From: JAYPHU01 sp038127535
GTDB taxonomy: Bacteria > Pseudomonadota > Alphaproteobacteria > Rhodospirillales > UBA2165
DNA length: 64,000 nt
Reading direction: 5' to 3'
Assembly: GCA_038127535.1 (NCBI GenBank)
Contig: JAYPHU010000014.1
Location: 22,597 to 86,596, forward strand
Shown here: positions 8,482 to 17,308 of the stretch, in pieces
Numbering within the stretch: the stretch's first letter is position 1
Layout of the letters: every line of letters starts with the position of its first letter
Position numbers and translations under genes: made by a program
The notes under the pieces: generated by a model
What the model was told of the DNA's origin: nothing
The model's database searches: none
The model's input: the letters and a program-made list of their open reading frames with translations, nothing else

Positions 8482-9348
8482 ATGTCTGACACGAATATCG
8501 TACGCATCGCGCCGAACAACCCAGTTTTCGATCTGCCGGTTTTGGTCGGTATTGAGGAAGGCCTGTTTGAAAAAGCCGGCTTGGATGTCGCCTTCGCCGC
8601 GTCCTATGACGACCGCGAAGCTGACAATGAAAAGATGGAATATCTCTCCCGCCTGAAGGAAAGCATGTTCGAAAAGGGCGACGCGGACAACTACAACGTC
8701 TGCGAATGGGCCACCATCGACCGGATCGAACGCGGTTCCGGTGGCGGTCACATTGCCGCGCTGCGCGCAGCTGTCGGCGCCCAGGCCATTCTGACCTTTG
8801 ACGACGCTCTGCAGACCCCGCGGGACATGAAGGACGTGCCGGTCGCCGTTCAGGAATACACCGGTTCCCACTTCACCTGCATTCAGATGCTGGAAAGCGC
8901 CATCGGTTACGAGCACATCAACATCGTGCAGGGCCGTCTGCCGCAAAAGCGGTATGACGGACTCAAAAGCGGTGAATACCGCGCTGTCACCGTGATGGAG
9001 CCGTTCATCAGCTTAGGGTTAAAGGAAGGCGCTCACATCATCGCCTCGTCCTTCTATCGCGGCGGCGAAGTGATCGGTCCGAACCTCACGACCGAGCAGC
9101 GGGAAACCTTCTACGAAGCCGAGAATGCCGCCGTCGATATGATCAATGCGGACTTCTACAAGTATGCGCACTATCTGACCGACCGCACCAAGGGTGCATT
9201 GGAGCCGAACGAACTGCTCCGCGCCTTTGTCCACTACAAGCACGTGGATTACTACGCGGAAGACCTATTCAACCGCGCCTACGACTGGATGAAGGAACGC
9301 GACTTCACCGAAGGCCGAAGCGACCACAACAACATCGTGTTTGCGTAG
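8482..9348 (+). CDS. NMT1/SsuA-like solute-binding-fold protein without signal peptide
   Basis: A 288-residue protein that resembles NMT1/THI5-like binding proteins: VRIAPNNPVFDLPVLVGIEEGLFEKAGLDV at the start matches the segment that follows the signal peptide in that family. There is no signal peptide; an AGGAGA ribosome-binding site in front of the ATG at 8482 supports this start, and no better start lies upstream. It may therefore act in the cytoplasm, as an enzyme or sensor on the same fold, or may be exported in another way. The C-terminal half (ADFYKYAHYLTDRTKGALEP) is largely helical-looking and keeps the family length. It stands alone between divergent neighbours with its own terminator. 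Function not assignable beyond the fold. Confidence 0.75.
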   Translation: MSDTNIVRIAPNNPVFDLPVLVGIEEGLFEKAGLDVAFAASYDDREADNEKMEYLSRLKESMFEKGDADNYNVCEWATIDRIERGSGGGHIAALRAAVGAQAILTFDDALQTPRDMKDVPVAVQEYTGSHFTCIQMLESAIGYEHINIVQGRLPQKRYDGLKSGEYRAVTVMEPFISLGLKEGAHIIASSFYRGGEVIGPNLTTEQRETFYEAENAAVDMINADFYKYAHYLTDRTKGALEPNELLRAFVHYKHVDYYAEDLFNRAYDWMKERDFTEGRSDHNNIVFA

Positions 9349-9369
9349 AACGTCGTTTTAAGTTTGGAG

Positions 9370-9407
9370 AACGCGGGGGCGGCTCAGGCCGGCCCGCGTT
9401 TTTCTTT
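9370..9407 (+). terminator. Rho-independent terminator
   Basis: Arms AACGCGGG (9370-9377) and CCCGCGTT (9393-9400) enclose a 15-base loop and are followed by TTTTTCTTT. It ends the single-gene unit at 8482-9348. Confidence 0.8.
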
Positions 9408-9557
9408 GACCCCGCCACTTCTTCGTGCGTCGCCCCCGAGTTGCGCAGTAATTCTCGGGGGGTCATTAATCCTCGAGCAATAGGTACCCGAGACTTGGTT
9501 CCAACTAGCGTCGGCCCCAACTCGGGCATGGCGCATTAAAAGGCCGGATAGGGGGGA

Positions 9558-10538
9558 TCACCCCACCTTAAATATCCCGGCGGCCGTGTCGCCCAGGATC
9601 ATGGCCTTTTCTCCGTCGGTCAGGTCAGCGTCCTCCACCACCTTGAGCGGGTTCGGATCGCCGATGGGGAACGGATAGTCGGAGCCCAGCATCAGCTTCT
9701 CCGCACCGACGACCGTCTTCAGGAAATTGAGCGCGTTGGGATCGAACAGCACTGTATCGAAATAGAGCCGCTTCAGCCCGTCCACCGGGTTCGCATAGTC
9801 GTGGCCCGGGATTTCGATATTCCGGTTCAGCCGGCCCAGCATGTAAGGCAGTGCGCCGCCGCCGTGGGACAGGATGAACTTCATCCCCGGATACTTGATA
9901 AAGTGCCCGGAATACAAAAGCCGGGAAATGGCGATGGTGGTGTCCACGCCGCGCCCGACCGCGTTCATCATGCCGAAATCCAACAGGCGCGGATCACCGC
10001 AGCCGAACATGGGATGCAGATACAGGACGGCGCTCAAGGACGAGGCCGCTTCCCAGAACGGATCCAGATCCGGATCGTCCAGATTGCCGGAATCCCCGTG
10101 GGGCTGGGTGCCGATCATGGCACCGGCAAATCCGGCGTTTAAAGCTTCTTCCAGCACCTCCGCCGCCAGCTTGCCGCTTTGCAGGGGCACCGTGGCGAGC
10201 GGCACCAAGGGATCAATCCCGTCGGTGCCGGACATGAGATATTCGTTCAGAAACCGGCTCCAGGCCACGCCCTCTTCCGGCGGCAATTCATAGCCGAAAC
10301 TGTCCATCCAGCCGCCGTTGATCTGATGGGTGATGCATTGATGATCCATCCATTCCAGCCGCTGATCCGTATCCCGCAGTTTCGGCGAAATGGGCCGGGT
10401 CGCCCGCCCACCGGTAAAGGCGAGCTGGTACTTGTCCCCGTCCGCCAGCAGTTCCACGTTGGGGAAGCGGCTGATTTCCTTTTGCAGGGCGTCGAGCATC
10501 GCCTGAGGGGTGAAATGGGCGTGGGTATCAATGATCAT
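9558..10538 (-). CDS. Amidohydrolase family 2 (ACMSD-like) metal-dependent hydrolase/decarboxylase
   Basis: A 326-residue TIM-barrel metalloenzyme related to 2-amino-3-carboxymuconate-6-semialdehyde decarboxylase. The metal ligands are all visible: His6-x-His8 (DTHAHF), His175 (YLHPMF), the proton-shuttle His225 (LSHGGGALPYMLGRLNR) and Asp287 (GSDYPFP). Family members decarboxylate or hydrolyse ring-cleavage products and hydroxybenzoates. Its start overlaps the stop of the molybdenum hydroxylase large subunit by 4 bases, so it is the last gene of the operon that runs from 17,129 down. A role late in that pathway, hydrolysing or decarboxylating a product of the hydroxylase, is a reasonable inference. 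Confidence 0.9.
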   Translation of the reverse strand: MIIDTHAHFTPQAMLDALQKEISRFPNVELLADGDKYQLAFTGGRATRPISPKLRDTDQRLEWMDHQCITHQINGGWMDSFGYELPPEEGVAWSRFLNEYLMSGTDGIDPLVPLATVPLQSGKLAAEVLEEALNAGFAGAMIGTQPHGDSGNLDDPDLDPFWEAASSLSAVLYLHPMFGCGDPRLLDFGMMNAVGRGVDTTIAISRLLYSGHFIKYPGMKFILSHGGGALPYMLGRLNRNIEIPGHDYANPVDGLKRLYFDTVLFDPNALNFLKTVVGAEKLMLGSDYPFPIGDPNPLKVVEDADLTDGEKAMILGDTAAGIFKVG

Positions 10539-12937
10539 TTGTCGCGTCCTTCGTGTAACAGGGCTTCGATATCGGTCATGCGCATAGGCAGTTCTTCCAG
10601 GCTGAGACCCAGCGGATAAAGCGCGTCATTGACGGCGCTGGCCATGGCGGCCGGCGCACCGAGATAGCCGCCTTCGCCCGACCCTTTCTGGCCGTGAGAG
10701 GTCAGCGGCGACGGTGTGCAGTGTTCCACATCCTTAACGTACGGCACCTCGAATGTCGACGGCATGACGTAGTCGACGAAAGTGCCACTCAGGAACTGGC
10801 CATCCTCGCCGTAGGCGAATTTCTCATAGAGCGCCGCGCCGATCCCGTGGGCCACACCGCCGATGATCATGCCCCGCACGATATCCGGGTTGATTACCGT
10901 GCCGCAGTCATGGCCGATGAAATACTCATGGACGGTCACCTTGCCGGTGCCGGGATCGATCTCGACGAAGGGAATATGCGCCTGAAAGGAAAAACAGGGA
11001 TAGAGCTGCACCCGGTTGTTTTCGTCCGGATATTCGCCGCCCAAGGGCACCTGCATCACATGCAGCGCCTGCAGGCCCGGCTCCATCCCGTCGGGCAACA
11101 GGTCATAGCGCCGGTGGGCGATGTTTACCAATTCGGCCCAGGTGAGTTTGCGGGACGGATCATTTCGGTCGGAAATATCGCCGTTGTTGTATTCAAGCTG
11201 CTCAATCGGCACCTGCAGGTTATGCGCCGCGATTTCGTGCAACTGTTTCTTCAGCTTATGCGCCGCACCGTCCGCCGCACCGCCCAGCATCACCGCCATC
11301 CGGCTTGCGACGGGGCTGCGAGTCGGCAGGCCGGCCAGGGTATCGGCGTGGATCACGCGGATGTCTTCCGGGTCCTTCTGAAATTCCTCACCCAGGATCG
11401 TGGCGACCAGGGTCTCATGGCCTTGACCGGACGTGGTCGTGCCCATGGTGCCGATGATATTGCCGGTGCTATCGATCCGGACCTGACAGCCCTCCATGAA
11501 GGTGCTGATCTCCAGCTTCGGGTTCAGCAAGTATTCGAACATGTTGTTGCCGCCCGACGGCTCCAAACACGCGCCGATGCCGATCCCCGCCAGATTGCCG
11601 GCGGCGCGGATGTCATCCCGGCGCTTCACCAGATTTTCGAAATCGGCCAGCTCCATGGTTTTTTCCAGCACCGTGTGATAGTCGCCGGAGTCATACTTGG
11701 TGCCCGTGGGATTGAGATAGGGAAACTCGTCATGGCGGATAAAGTTCCTCTGACGCACCTCAAGCCGGTGCATTTTCAAATGCCGGGCCACCTTGTCTAC
11801 GGCCAGCTCGATCATGAAGTTGGTCGGACCTTGGCCCATGCCGCGCACCGGCACCTGTCCTGTCTTGTTGGTACTGACCGAGATCGGGTGATAGTGGACG
11901 CTGTTGATCCGGTAGGGCCCGACCAGCGCGGCGATGGGCTTGCCGAGCTGGAACGGCCCCCGGCCCGGATAAGCCCCGCAATCATCGATGGCCTTGATCT
12001 TCATGGACTTGATGACGCCGTCATTGGTGAAGGCCACATCGGTATAGAAAATTCGGTCGGGGCCGTGAGCGTCGCCACCGGACATGTTGGTCAGCCGGTC
12101 CTCGATAAAGCGCACCGGCACGCCGCCCAGTTTCTTCGACAGATAGGCCACCAGCACCGTGTGCTTGATGCCCCGTTTCACGCCGTAGCTACCGCCCACA
12201 TCCACATCCTGGTGCACGCGGACGCTGTTCAGCGGCAGACGCATGGCGTTGGCGATCTGCTCCTGATAGTTCGGCATTTGGATTGACGCCCAGACCTGCA
12301 GGCTTTCCGTTCCCCCGTCCCATTGGGCCATGGCGCCGAAGGTCTCAATCGGCACCGTGGACGACCGGCCCCAGCGCGCCCGGAACGACAGCACGTGGTC
12401 GGCGGCGGCGAAGTCCTCTTCGACCGGTCCCCAGACGAAATCCTTCTCCAGCACCAGGTTGGTGCCTTGATCCGGATGGACCAGCGGCGCATCGGGCTTC
12501 AGCGCTTCTTCCGGATCGACCACGGGCTCCAGCGGCTCGTAGTATACCTCGATCAGCTCCACCGCATCTTCCGCCGTGTAGCGATCCTCGGCGACAACGG
12601 CGGCCACCCATTCCCCGGCGTAGCGGGTCAACTCATGGGCCAGCGGATACCAGCGCAGATTGGGCACGTCCGGGCCGTGGTAGAGCGGCGACGTATGCTC
12701 CGCCAGCTCATCCCCGGTCAAAACCGTCAGAACGCCGGGCACCGCCAGTGCGGCCTCCGCATTGATGGAGAGGATTTTGGCGCGCGGGTGGGGGCTCGCC
12801 AGGATCGCTACGTGTTTGGTGTCCTGCACCGCCACGTCCTGGATGTACTTGCCCTTGCCGGTGACGAAGCGTTTGTCTTCCTTCACCCGGCGCTTGCGGG
12901 CGACGTAATGATAATTGCTGCCTGCAGGTGCGCTCAT
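10535..12937 (-). CDS. Molybdenum hydroxylase large subunit (xanthine dehydrogenase/CoxL family)
   Basis: An 800-residue molybdopterin-binding catalytic subunit. The N-terminal fourth (RKRRVKEDKRFVTGKGKYIQD) is the aldehyde oxidase/xanthine dehydrogenase a/b hammerhead domain; the remainder holds the cofactor domain with VRGMGQGPTNF near residue 365, TTSGQGHETLVATILGEEF near 495-515, and the catalytic base Glu755 in GQKGSGEGGYLGAPAA. The AYxCSFR active-site loop of true aerobic CO dehydrogenase is absent, so it is a hydroxylase of an aromatic, heteroaromatic or aldehyde substrate rather than a CO dehydrogenase. Four-base overlaps join it to the small subunit and to the amidohydrolase. Confidence 0.93.
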   Translation of the reverse strand: MSAPAGSNYHYVARKRRVKEDKRFVTGKGKYIQDVAVQDTKHVAILASPHPRAKILSINAEAALAVPGVLTVLTGDELAEHTSPLYHGPDVPNLRWYPLAHELTRYAGEWVAAVVAEDRYTAEDAVELIEVYYEPLEPVVDPEEALKPDAPLVHPDQGTNLVLEKDFVWGPVEEDFAAADHVLSFRARWGRSSTVPIETFGAMAQWDGGTESLQVWASIQMPNYQEQIANAMRLPLNSVRVHQDVDVGGSYGVKRGIKHTVLVAYLSKKLGGVPVRFIEDRLTNMSGGDAHGPDRIFYTDVAFTNDGVIKSMKIKAIDDCGAYPGRGPFQLGKPIAALVGPYRINSVHYHPISVSTNKTGQVPVRGMGQGPTNFMIELAVDKVARHLKMHRLEVRQRNFIRHDEFPYLNPTGTKYDSGDYHTVLEKTMELADFENLVKRRDDIRAAGNLAGIGIGACLEPSGGNNMFEYLLNPKLEISTFMEGCQVRIDSTGNIIGTMGTTTSGQGHETLVATILGEEFQKDPEDIRVIHADTLAGLPTRSPVASRMAVMLGGAADGAAHKLKKQLHEIAAHNLQVPIEQLEYNNGDISDRNDPSRKLTWAELVNIAHRRYDLLPDGMEPGLQALHVMQVPLGGEYPDENNRVQLYPCFSFQAHIPFVEIDPGTGKVTVHEYFIGHDCGTVINPDIVRGMIIGGVAHGIGAALYEKFAYGEDGQFLSGTFVDYVMPSTFEVPYVKDVEHCTPSPLTSHGQKGSGEGGYLGAPAAMASAVNDALYPLGLSLEELPMRMTDIEALLHEGRDK

Positions 12938-13419
12938 GTTCCCTGCTCCTTCATCCGCTCGGCGGCGAGCCGGATCGCGTCAATGATCTGGGTATAGCCG
13001 GTGCAGCGGCAGATGTTCCCGCCGATGGCTTCTCGGATATCCTCGTCGGTCGGCGACAAGGTTTCCTCCAGCAGCGCATGGGCCGACATCAACATGCCCG
13101 GCGTGCAATAGCCGCACTGCATGCCATGGGCGTCCCGGAACGCATCCTGCAGAAGACCGGGCTCGCCATCTTCCTGGCAGAGGCCTTCCACGGTCTGGAC
13201 CGTGTCGCCGTCTGCCTGCACCGCCAGCATCAGACACGACCGAATCGGCTCTCCGTTTACAATGACCGTGCAGGCGCCGCAGACGCCGTGTTCGCAGCCC
13301 ATATGGGTGCCGGAAAGATGCAGCTCGTCCCGCAGGAAATCCAGCAGCGTCATGCGGGGTTCGGCGGGCGCAGTGGCGTCCTTGCCGTTGACGGTGAGAG
13401 AAATATCGCGCCGGCTCAT
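12934..13419 (-). CDS. Molybdenum hydroxylase small subunit, two [2Fe-2S] clusters
   Basis: A 161-residue electron-transfer subunit. The plant-type [2Fe-2S] cluster is held by Cys42, Cys47, Cys50 and Cys62 (GCEHGVCGAC...SC), and the second cluster by Cys102, Cys105, Cys137 and Cys139 (CGYC...CRC), the standard eight cysteines of the family. It passes electrons from the molybdenum centre to the FAD of the medium subunit. It overlaps both neighbours by four bases (ATGA), giving the order medium-small-large in one transcript. Confidence 0.95.
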   Translation of the reverse strand: MSRRDISLTVNGKDATAPAEPRMTLLDFLRDELHLSGTHMGCEHGVCGACTVIVNGEPIRSCLMLAVQADGDTVQTVEGLCQEDGEPGLLQDAFRDAHGMQCGYCTPGMLMSAHALLEETLSPTDEDIREAIGGNICRCTGYTQIIDAIRLAAERMKEQGT

Positions 13420-14300
13420 GACAGGCTACCTCCGGCATCAGCAACCGCATCCGCCAGCGCCCGGCCGATCAGCACCCGGGCCACCCGGCGGCGGTAATCC
13501 GCGCTGCCATGCAGGTCATCCGCCGGATCCATCTGGTCGCCGATCTCCGCGAGCGCCTCGTCAATCAGGCTTTCGCTCAGCGCATTGCCGGTGAGATTTT
13601 CTTCCGCGTCCCGCAGCCGCACCGGTGTGCCTGCCACTCCGCCAACCGCGATCGCTGCCTTTTGGCACACGCCGGTATCGTCCAAGAGGACCTGCGCACC
13701 GGCTGAAACCACAGCGAAATCACCATGCCGCTCGGCCACCTCGTGGAAGCCCGCGCCCGTGCGTCCTGCCTCCCGCCACACGGGAAAATTGATTTCGACC
13801 AGGATTTCATCTTCGTTCCGGTCGCTCATCATCGGGCCTTGGTAAAACGCATCCGCCGCGACGGGACGCGTACCGGTCACCGACTGTAGATTAATCTCCA
13901 CCCCCAGCGCCACGGCCACCAGGGGAATCTCCGCCGCCGGGTCGCCATGGGCAATACTGCCGCCGACCGTTCCCCGGTTCCGGGTCTGGTGATGGCCGAC
14001 CCAGGGCAACGCCTTGGCCAGCAAGGGCAGGTTCTCGGTGATGACGGCCGATTTCAACGCCGCCGTTTGCCGGGTCGCCGTCTTGATCCGCACCGCATCA
14101 CCGGTCCCATCAACCCCGGCCCAATCTTCAATGCCGTTGATATCAATTAGCACAGACGGCCGCGCCAAACGCATGGCCAGCATGGGCACCAGGGTCTGGC
14201 CGCCGGCCAGGATCATGCCGTCATCGCCGGCCTCGCTCAGCAACTGCAGTGCATGCTCCGCCGAGGTGGCGGCAATATGATCAAAGGGAGCGGCTTTCAT
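13416..14300 (-). CDS. Molybdenum hydroxylase medium subunit, FAD-binding
   Basis: A 294-residue FAD-binding subunit of the xanthine dehydrogenase/CO dehydrogenase type. The two FAD-contact motifs are present: AGGQTLVPMLAMRL at about residues 32-45 and TVGGSIAHGDPAAE near 112-125. It begins 24 bases after the UbiD-like gene and overlaps the small subunit by four bases. The full LMS set is therefore complete, and no CoxDEFG-type maturation genes are in the window. Confidence 0.93.
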   Translation of the reverse strand: MKAAPFDHIAATSAEHALQLLSEAGDDGMILAGGQTLVPMLAMRLARPSVLIDINGIEDWAGVDGTGDAVRIKTATRQTAALKSAVITENLPLLAKALPWVGHHQTRNRGTVGGSIAHGDPAAEIPLVAVALGVEINLQSVTGTRPVAADAFYQGPMMSDRNEDEILVEINFPVWREAGRTGAGFHEVAERHGDFAVVSAGAQVLLDDTGVCQKAAIAVGGVAGTPVRLRDAEENLTGNALSESLIDEALAEIGDQMDPADDLHGSADYRRRVARVLIGRALADAVADAGGSLS

Positions 14301-14324
14301 TCGACTGACACCAAGACCGGACGC

Positions 14325-15974
14325 TTAGTCCTTGTCCCAGCCATCCTCGACCTGACGGACAGAGGTCTCTGGCGGGAAGTCTTTATCCTTCTGCTGGCGG
14401 GTCAGGGAAACTTCGCCGTTCTTCAGATAGTCGCCCTTGGCGGCGTTCTGCGCAGCGGTTTCCCAAATCTGATGCCAGTCACCGAGAGAATACCCGTGCC
14501 ACGGGGATTCGGGCCGAAGCGCCGGCAGATCAAGTTTCTCCCACAGCGCCTTGCCTTTCTCCATGAACTCCTTTGTCGGCAGCGCCAGGGGCGGCATGTC
14601 GGACTTCATGGTCGCATCTATCAAGAGCGTGCTGTCTTCCTCGCCGGTGTGCTCCCGCTTGGGTCCGTGTCCCTGGCCGCGGTGGGGAATGGTTTGCACA
14701 TCTTCGATCGGGTTCAAGCGATAGGCCATGGCCCAGAGGATCGCGTCCGCGCTGTCCGGATCGATATCCTCGGTCACGGCGATGGTGATCTTGCCCATAT
14801 CGCCCTTGTAGAAGGCCGCGCCGTTGAGCGCGCGCCAGACCTCTGTCTTGGGCACGCCTTTCTCCATCACAATGATGGTCACCCGCAGAAGCCCGGTCAG
14901 CGGTTCGTGCAGCGCCACTTTTTTAACGCCGCGCACGTTCAGTTCCTTGGTCAGGTGATTGAGGAACAGGGGCTCGTAAGCCACCCGCTTGATCACACTG
15001 GATTCGGACGGAGTCACCTGACTGATGTAGGACGGGATCACCGCGTCCTTGCGCATGGTGATCGCAGTGACCTCCATGGGCATGTTGAATTCTTCCAGAG
15101 CAACGTGGCCATGGGATTCACCAAACGGCCCTTCCGGTTCCAGCACGGTTGGGTCAATGAGGCCTTCGATCACCACTTCGGATTCCGCCGGCACCATCAG
15201 ATCGACAGACTTGGCGCGCACCATGTTGATGGGCTCGCCCGCCAGGCCGCCGGCCACGTCGACTTCATCCATGCCGATGGGCAGTTTCTGCGGGCCCATG
15301 AAGGCCACATAGGGCGGACAGCCAAGCACTATGGCGCAAGGCATTTTCTCGCCCTTGGCCTTATATTTCTGCCAGTGGAGATACCCGCCGGCGCCGCCGA
15401 CGCGGGTCGCCATACGCACTACCAGCCGGTCCGGAGCCTTCAGCCCGCACCGGTACGTCCCCATATTGTGGACGCCGGTTTCCGGATCGGCGGTGACGAT
15501 ATTGGTGGCCGAAAGCGTCGGTGCGCTGTCGAAACCGGGCGTCGAGACGGGAATCGGCAGAGCGTCCAACCCTTTGCCTTCGCCTTGCAGATCGTCGCCT
15601 TCCCAAATTACGTCGTGGCAAGGTGCCGTGTTGACGATCCGGGGCGGGATCGGATTGGCGATGGCCTTTTGCCATTTCTCCGAAATCTCGTCGACCGAAG
15701 CATCCATGCCCACGCAATAGACGCCGCGATTGCCCGCCATAGCGCCGACGGCCACCGGAATATCGTATTTCCGGCCCTTGGCGTTGACGATGTTGGTGAA
15801 CAGGAAGGCCTTGCGGTCGTCTTCGGCGATACCGCCCCGGTACTGCCAGCGCACCAAGGAATGCATCTCGGAGTCCTTATCCACCGGCGTATCGATCTCA
15901 TAAAGCAAATCGGCTTTTCTAAGCGCATCCAGATGCTGGTGCATGTCGCGATATTTATGACTGGTCGTACTCAA
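14325..15974 (-). CDS. UbiD-family (prenylated-FMN) decarboxylase
   Basis: A 549-residue member of the UbiD family, which use prenylated FMN for reversible (de)carboxylation of aromatic or alpha,beta-unsaturated acids. The length and the pattern fit: the N-terminal HLDALRKADLLYEID, the central GCPPYVAFMGPQKLPIGMDEVDVAGGL, and the E-x-PFGESHGHVALEE segment, which carries the conserved Arg/Glu neighbourhood near residue 280-295. The start appears to be TTG at 15974, with GGGGAGGG just upstream; the first ATG would be ten codons later but lacks a ribosome-binding site. No UbiX-type prenyltransferase is in the window. It is second in the operon, between an amidohydrolase and the molybdenum hydroxylase. 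Confidence 0.88.
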   Translation of the reverse strand: MSTTSHKYRDMHQHLDALRKADLLYEIDTPVDKDSEMHSLVRWQYRGGIAEDDRKAFLFTNIVNAKGRKYDIPVAVGAMAGNRGVYCVGMDASVDEISEKWQKAIANPIPPRIVNTAPCHDVIWEGDDLQGEGKGLDALPIPVSTPGFDSAPTLSATNIVTADPETGVHNMGTYRCGLKAPDRLVVRMATRVGGAGGYLHWQKYKAKGEKMPCAIVLGCPPYVAFMGPQKLPIGMDEVDVAGGLAGEPINMVRAKSVDLMVPAESEVVIEGLIDPTVLEPEGPFGESHGHVALEEFNMPMEVTAITMRKDAVIPSYISQVTPSESSVIKRVAYEPLFLNHLTKELNVRGVKKVALHEPLTGLLRVTIIVMEKGVPKTEVWRALNGAAFYKGDMGKITIAVTEDIDPDSADAILWAMAYRLNPIEDVQTIPHRGQGHGPKREHTGEEDSTLLIDATMKSDMPPLALPTKEFMEKGKALWEKLDLPALRPESPWHGYSLGDWHQIWETAAQNAAKGDYLKNGEVSLTRQQKDKDFPPETSVRQVEDGWDKD

Positions 15975-16073
15975 GACCTCTGCCCTCCCCAGGCTTAATT
16001 GCGGCTGTTTCGCCTAATATGCCCGAGCATATCCGCTAGTTCCAGGCGTGAATTCCGCCAAATTCCGTCGGGG

Positions 16074-17129
16074 CTATACCTTGTCGAACCCGTAGAGCGC
16101 GCGGGCGTTGTCATCAAGAATCTTGTCGATCGCGGAAACGGCAATTTCCCCGTTTTCTCTCAATTTGCGCAACGCCTCAATCTCCGTCGAGGTATCATGG
16201 TGACCATAATCCGTGCCGACCACCAGATTATCCTCACCGGCCGACGCAATCACATAGGGTAGATCGTCGGTCACCTGGCAGGCCACGTAGACATTGTTGT
16301 CGGCCAAGATCGAGGGGCCGAATTCCTTGCCCGTTTTCTTGAAACGTAATTTCAGATCGTTGAGCACATAGGGAATCCACTGTGCGCTCACCTCGATAAA
16401 TCCCCAACGGACTTTGGGAAATTTTTCTGACAGGCCTTCCAGAATGAGCGAATGCACGGTGCCGATCACCGGCAACTTAAATTTCGAGAAGCCGGCTTCA
16501 TCCAGGAACATATCGTGGACGTCGTAGGAGCCGTTGCCAGCGTGATGACAAATGGCCAGATCAAATTCCTCCGCCAGCTCAAACAGCGGATAGAAATACG
16601 GATCGACCAACCGCCGGCCGTTCTCTAGGCCCCGCATGAATATCCCGCAGGCGCCGTTTTCCGTGGCGAATTGGATTTCTTCGCGCAGGCCTTCCATGCT
16701 CATCAGCGGCAGGACCGCGACCCAGCGCAGCCGGCCGTTACCGTGTTTCCAAATTTCGGCGAGCCAGCGGTTATAGGATCGGGTCATGGCCCGTTCCACC
16801 GCCGCCTTCTTGGTCAGCGGGCGCAGGAATAAGGTCGGATAGAGGACCTGCACATCGATCCCCAGCTCGTCCATATGATTGAGCCGTTCCTCGATATCGG
16901 CCATTTCCCGCGCGGTTTGGGTGGTGTTGTAGCCCAGGTTCTGATCCCGGGAATGCACCCGGTTGTCGATCAGCCAGTATTCCTTCATCTCCTTGCCGTG
17001 GAGACCCACATCCGTATACCCCGAGGTTTGATTCACCATGCGCGGTCTCAGCGCCTCCTCGCCTGCTTCCATAAATTCCCAGGTGCGGGGGGATTCGATC
17101 ACGTGTGCGTCTGAATCGATTGAGCCCAT
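16074..17129 (-). CDS. Amidohydrolase family 2 (ACMSD-like) hydrolase, operon leader
   Basis: A 351-residue metal-dependent amidohydrolase of the subgroup that starts with D-x-D-x-H (IDSDAHVIE, Asp5, Asp7, His9). Later landmarks are LYPTLFLRPL, the CHHAGNGSYDVHD metal site near residue 195, and GTDYGHHDTSTE near residue 305. Members of this subgroup in soil and marine proteobacteria are often called TIM-barrel hydrolases and lie beside ring-cleavage genes. It is the first gene of the minus-strand operon; the gap to the UbiD-like gene is about 99 bases, so a secondary promoter between them is possible. Reaction unknown. Confidence 0.88.
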   Translation of the reverse strand: MGSIDSDAHVIESPRTWEFMEAGEEALRPRMVNQTSGYTDVGLHGKEMKEYWLIDNRVHSRDQNLGYNTTQTAREMADIEERLNHMDELGIDVQVLYPTLFLRPLTKKAAVERAMTRSYNRWLAEIWKHGNGRLRWVAVLPLMSMEGLREEIQFATENGACGIFMRGLENGRRLVDPYFYPLFELAEEFDLAICHHAGNGSYDVHDMFLDEAGFSKFKLPVIGTVHSLILEGLSEKFPKVRWGFIEVSAQWIPYVLNDLKLRFKKTGKEFGPSILADNNVYVACQVTDDLPYVIASAGEDNLVVGTDYGHHDTSTEIEALRKLRENGEIAVSAIDKILDDNARALYGFDKV

Positions 17130-17308
17130 TTGGCTGTCTCCCTGTTGGTCTGCGCCAATAATTTATGACGCGTTGATTTCAGAAAACTGTAATCAACGGC
17201 TGGCGCGCCGTAAAGCATACCGCGCCGGTCTTCGTGCCAGCCCCGTGCCTTGTCTTGTCCCTGGCATTCTTCTCCGGCTAAATGGATCGGTAATTAGGGG
17301 AGTTGCCC

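Noticed and set aside
9305..9529. Minus-strand frame of 74 codons
   Set aside because: It runs over the end of the NMT1-like gene and its terminator; composition is that of a shadow frame.
10694..12286. 530-codon plus-strand frame opposite the molybdenum hydroxylase
   Set aside because: It is the antisense shadow of a GC-rich gene; the minus-strand product has all motifs of the large subunit.
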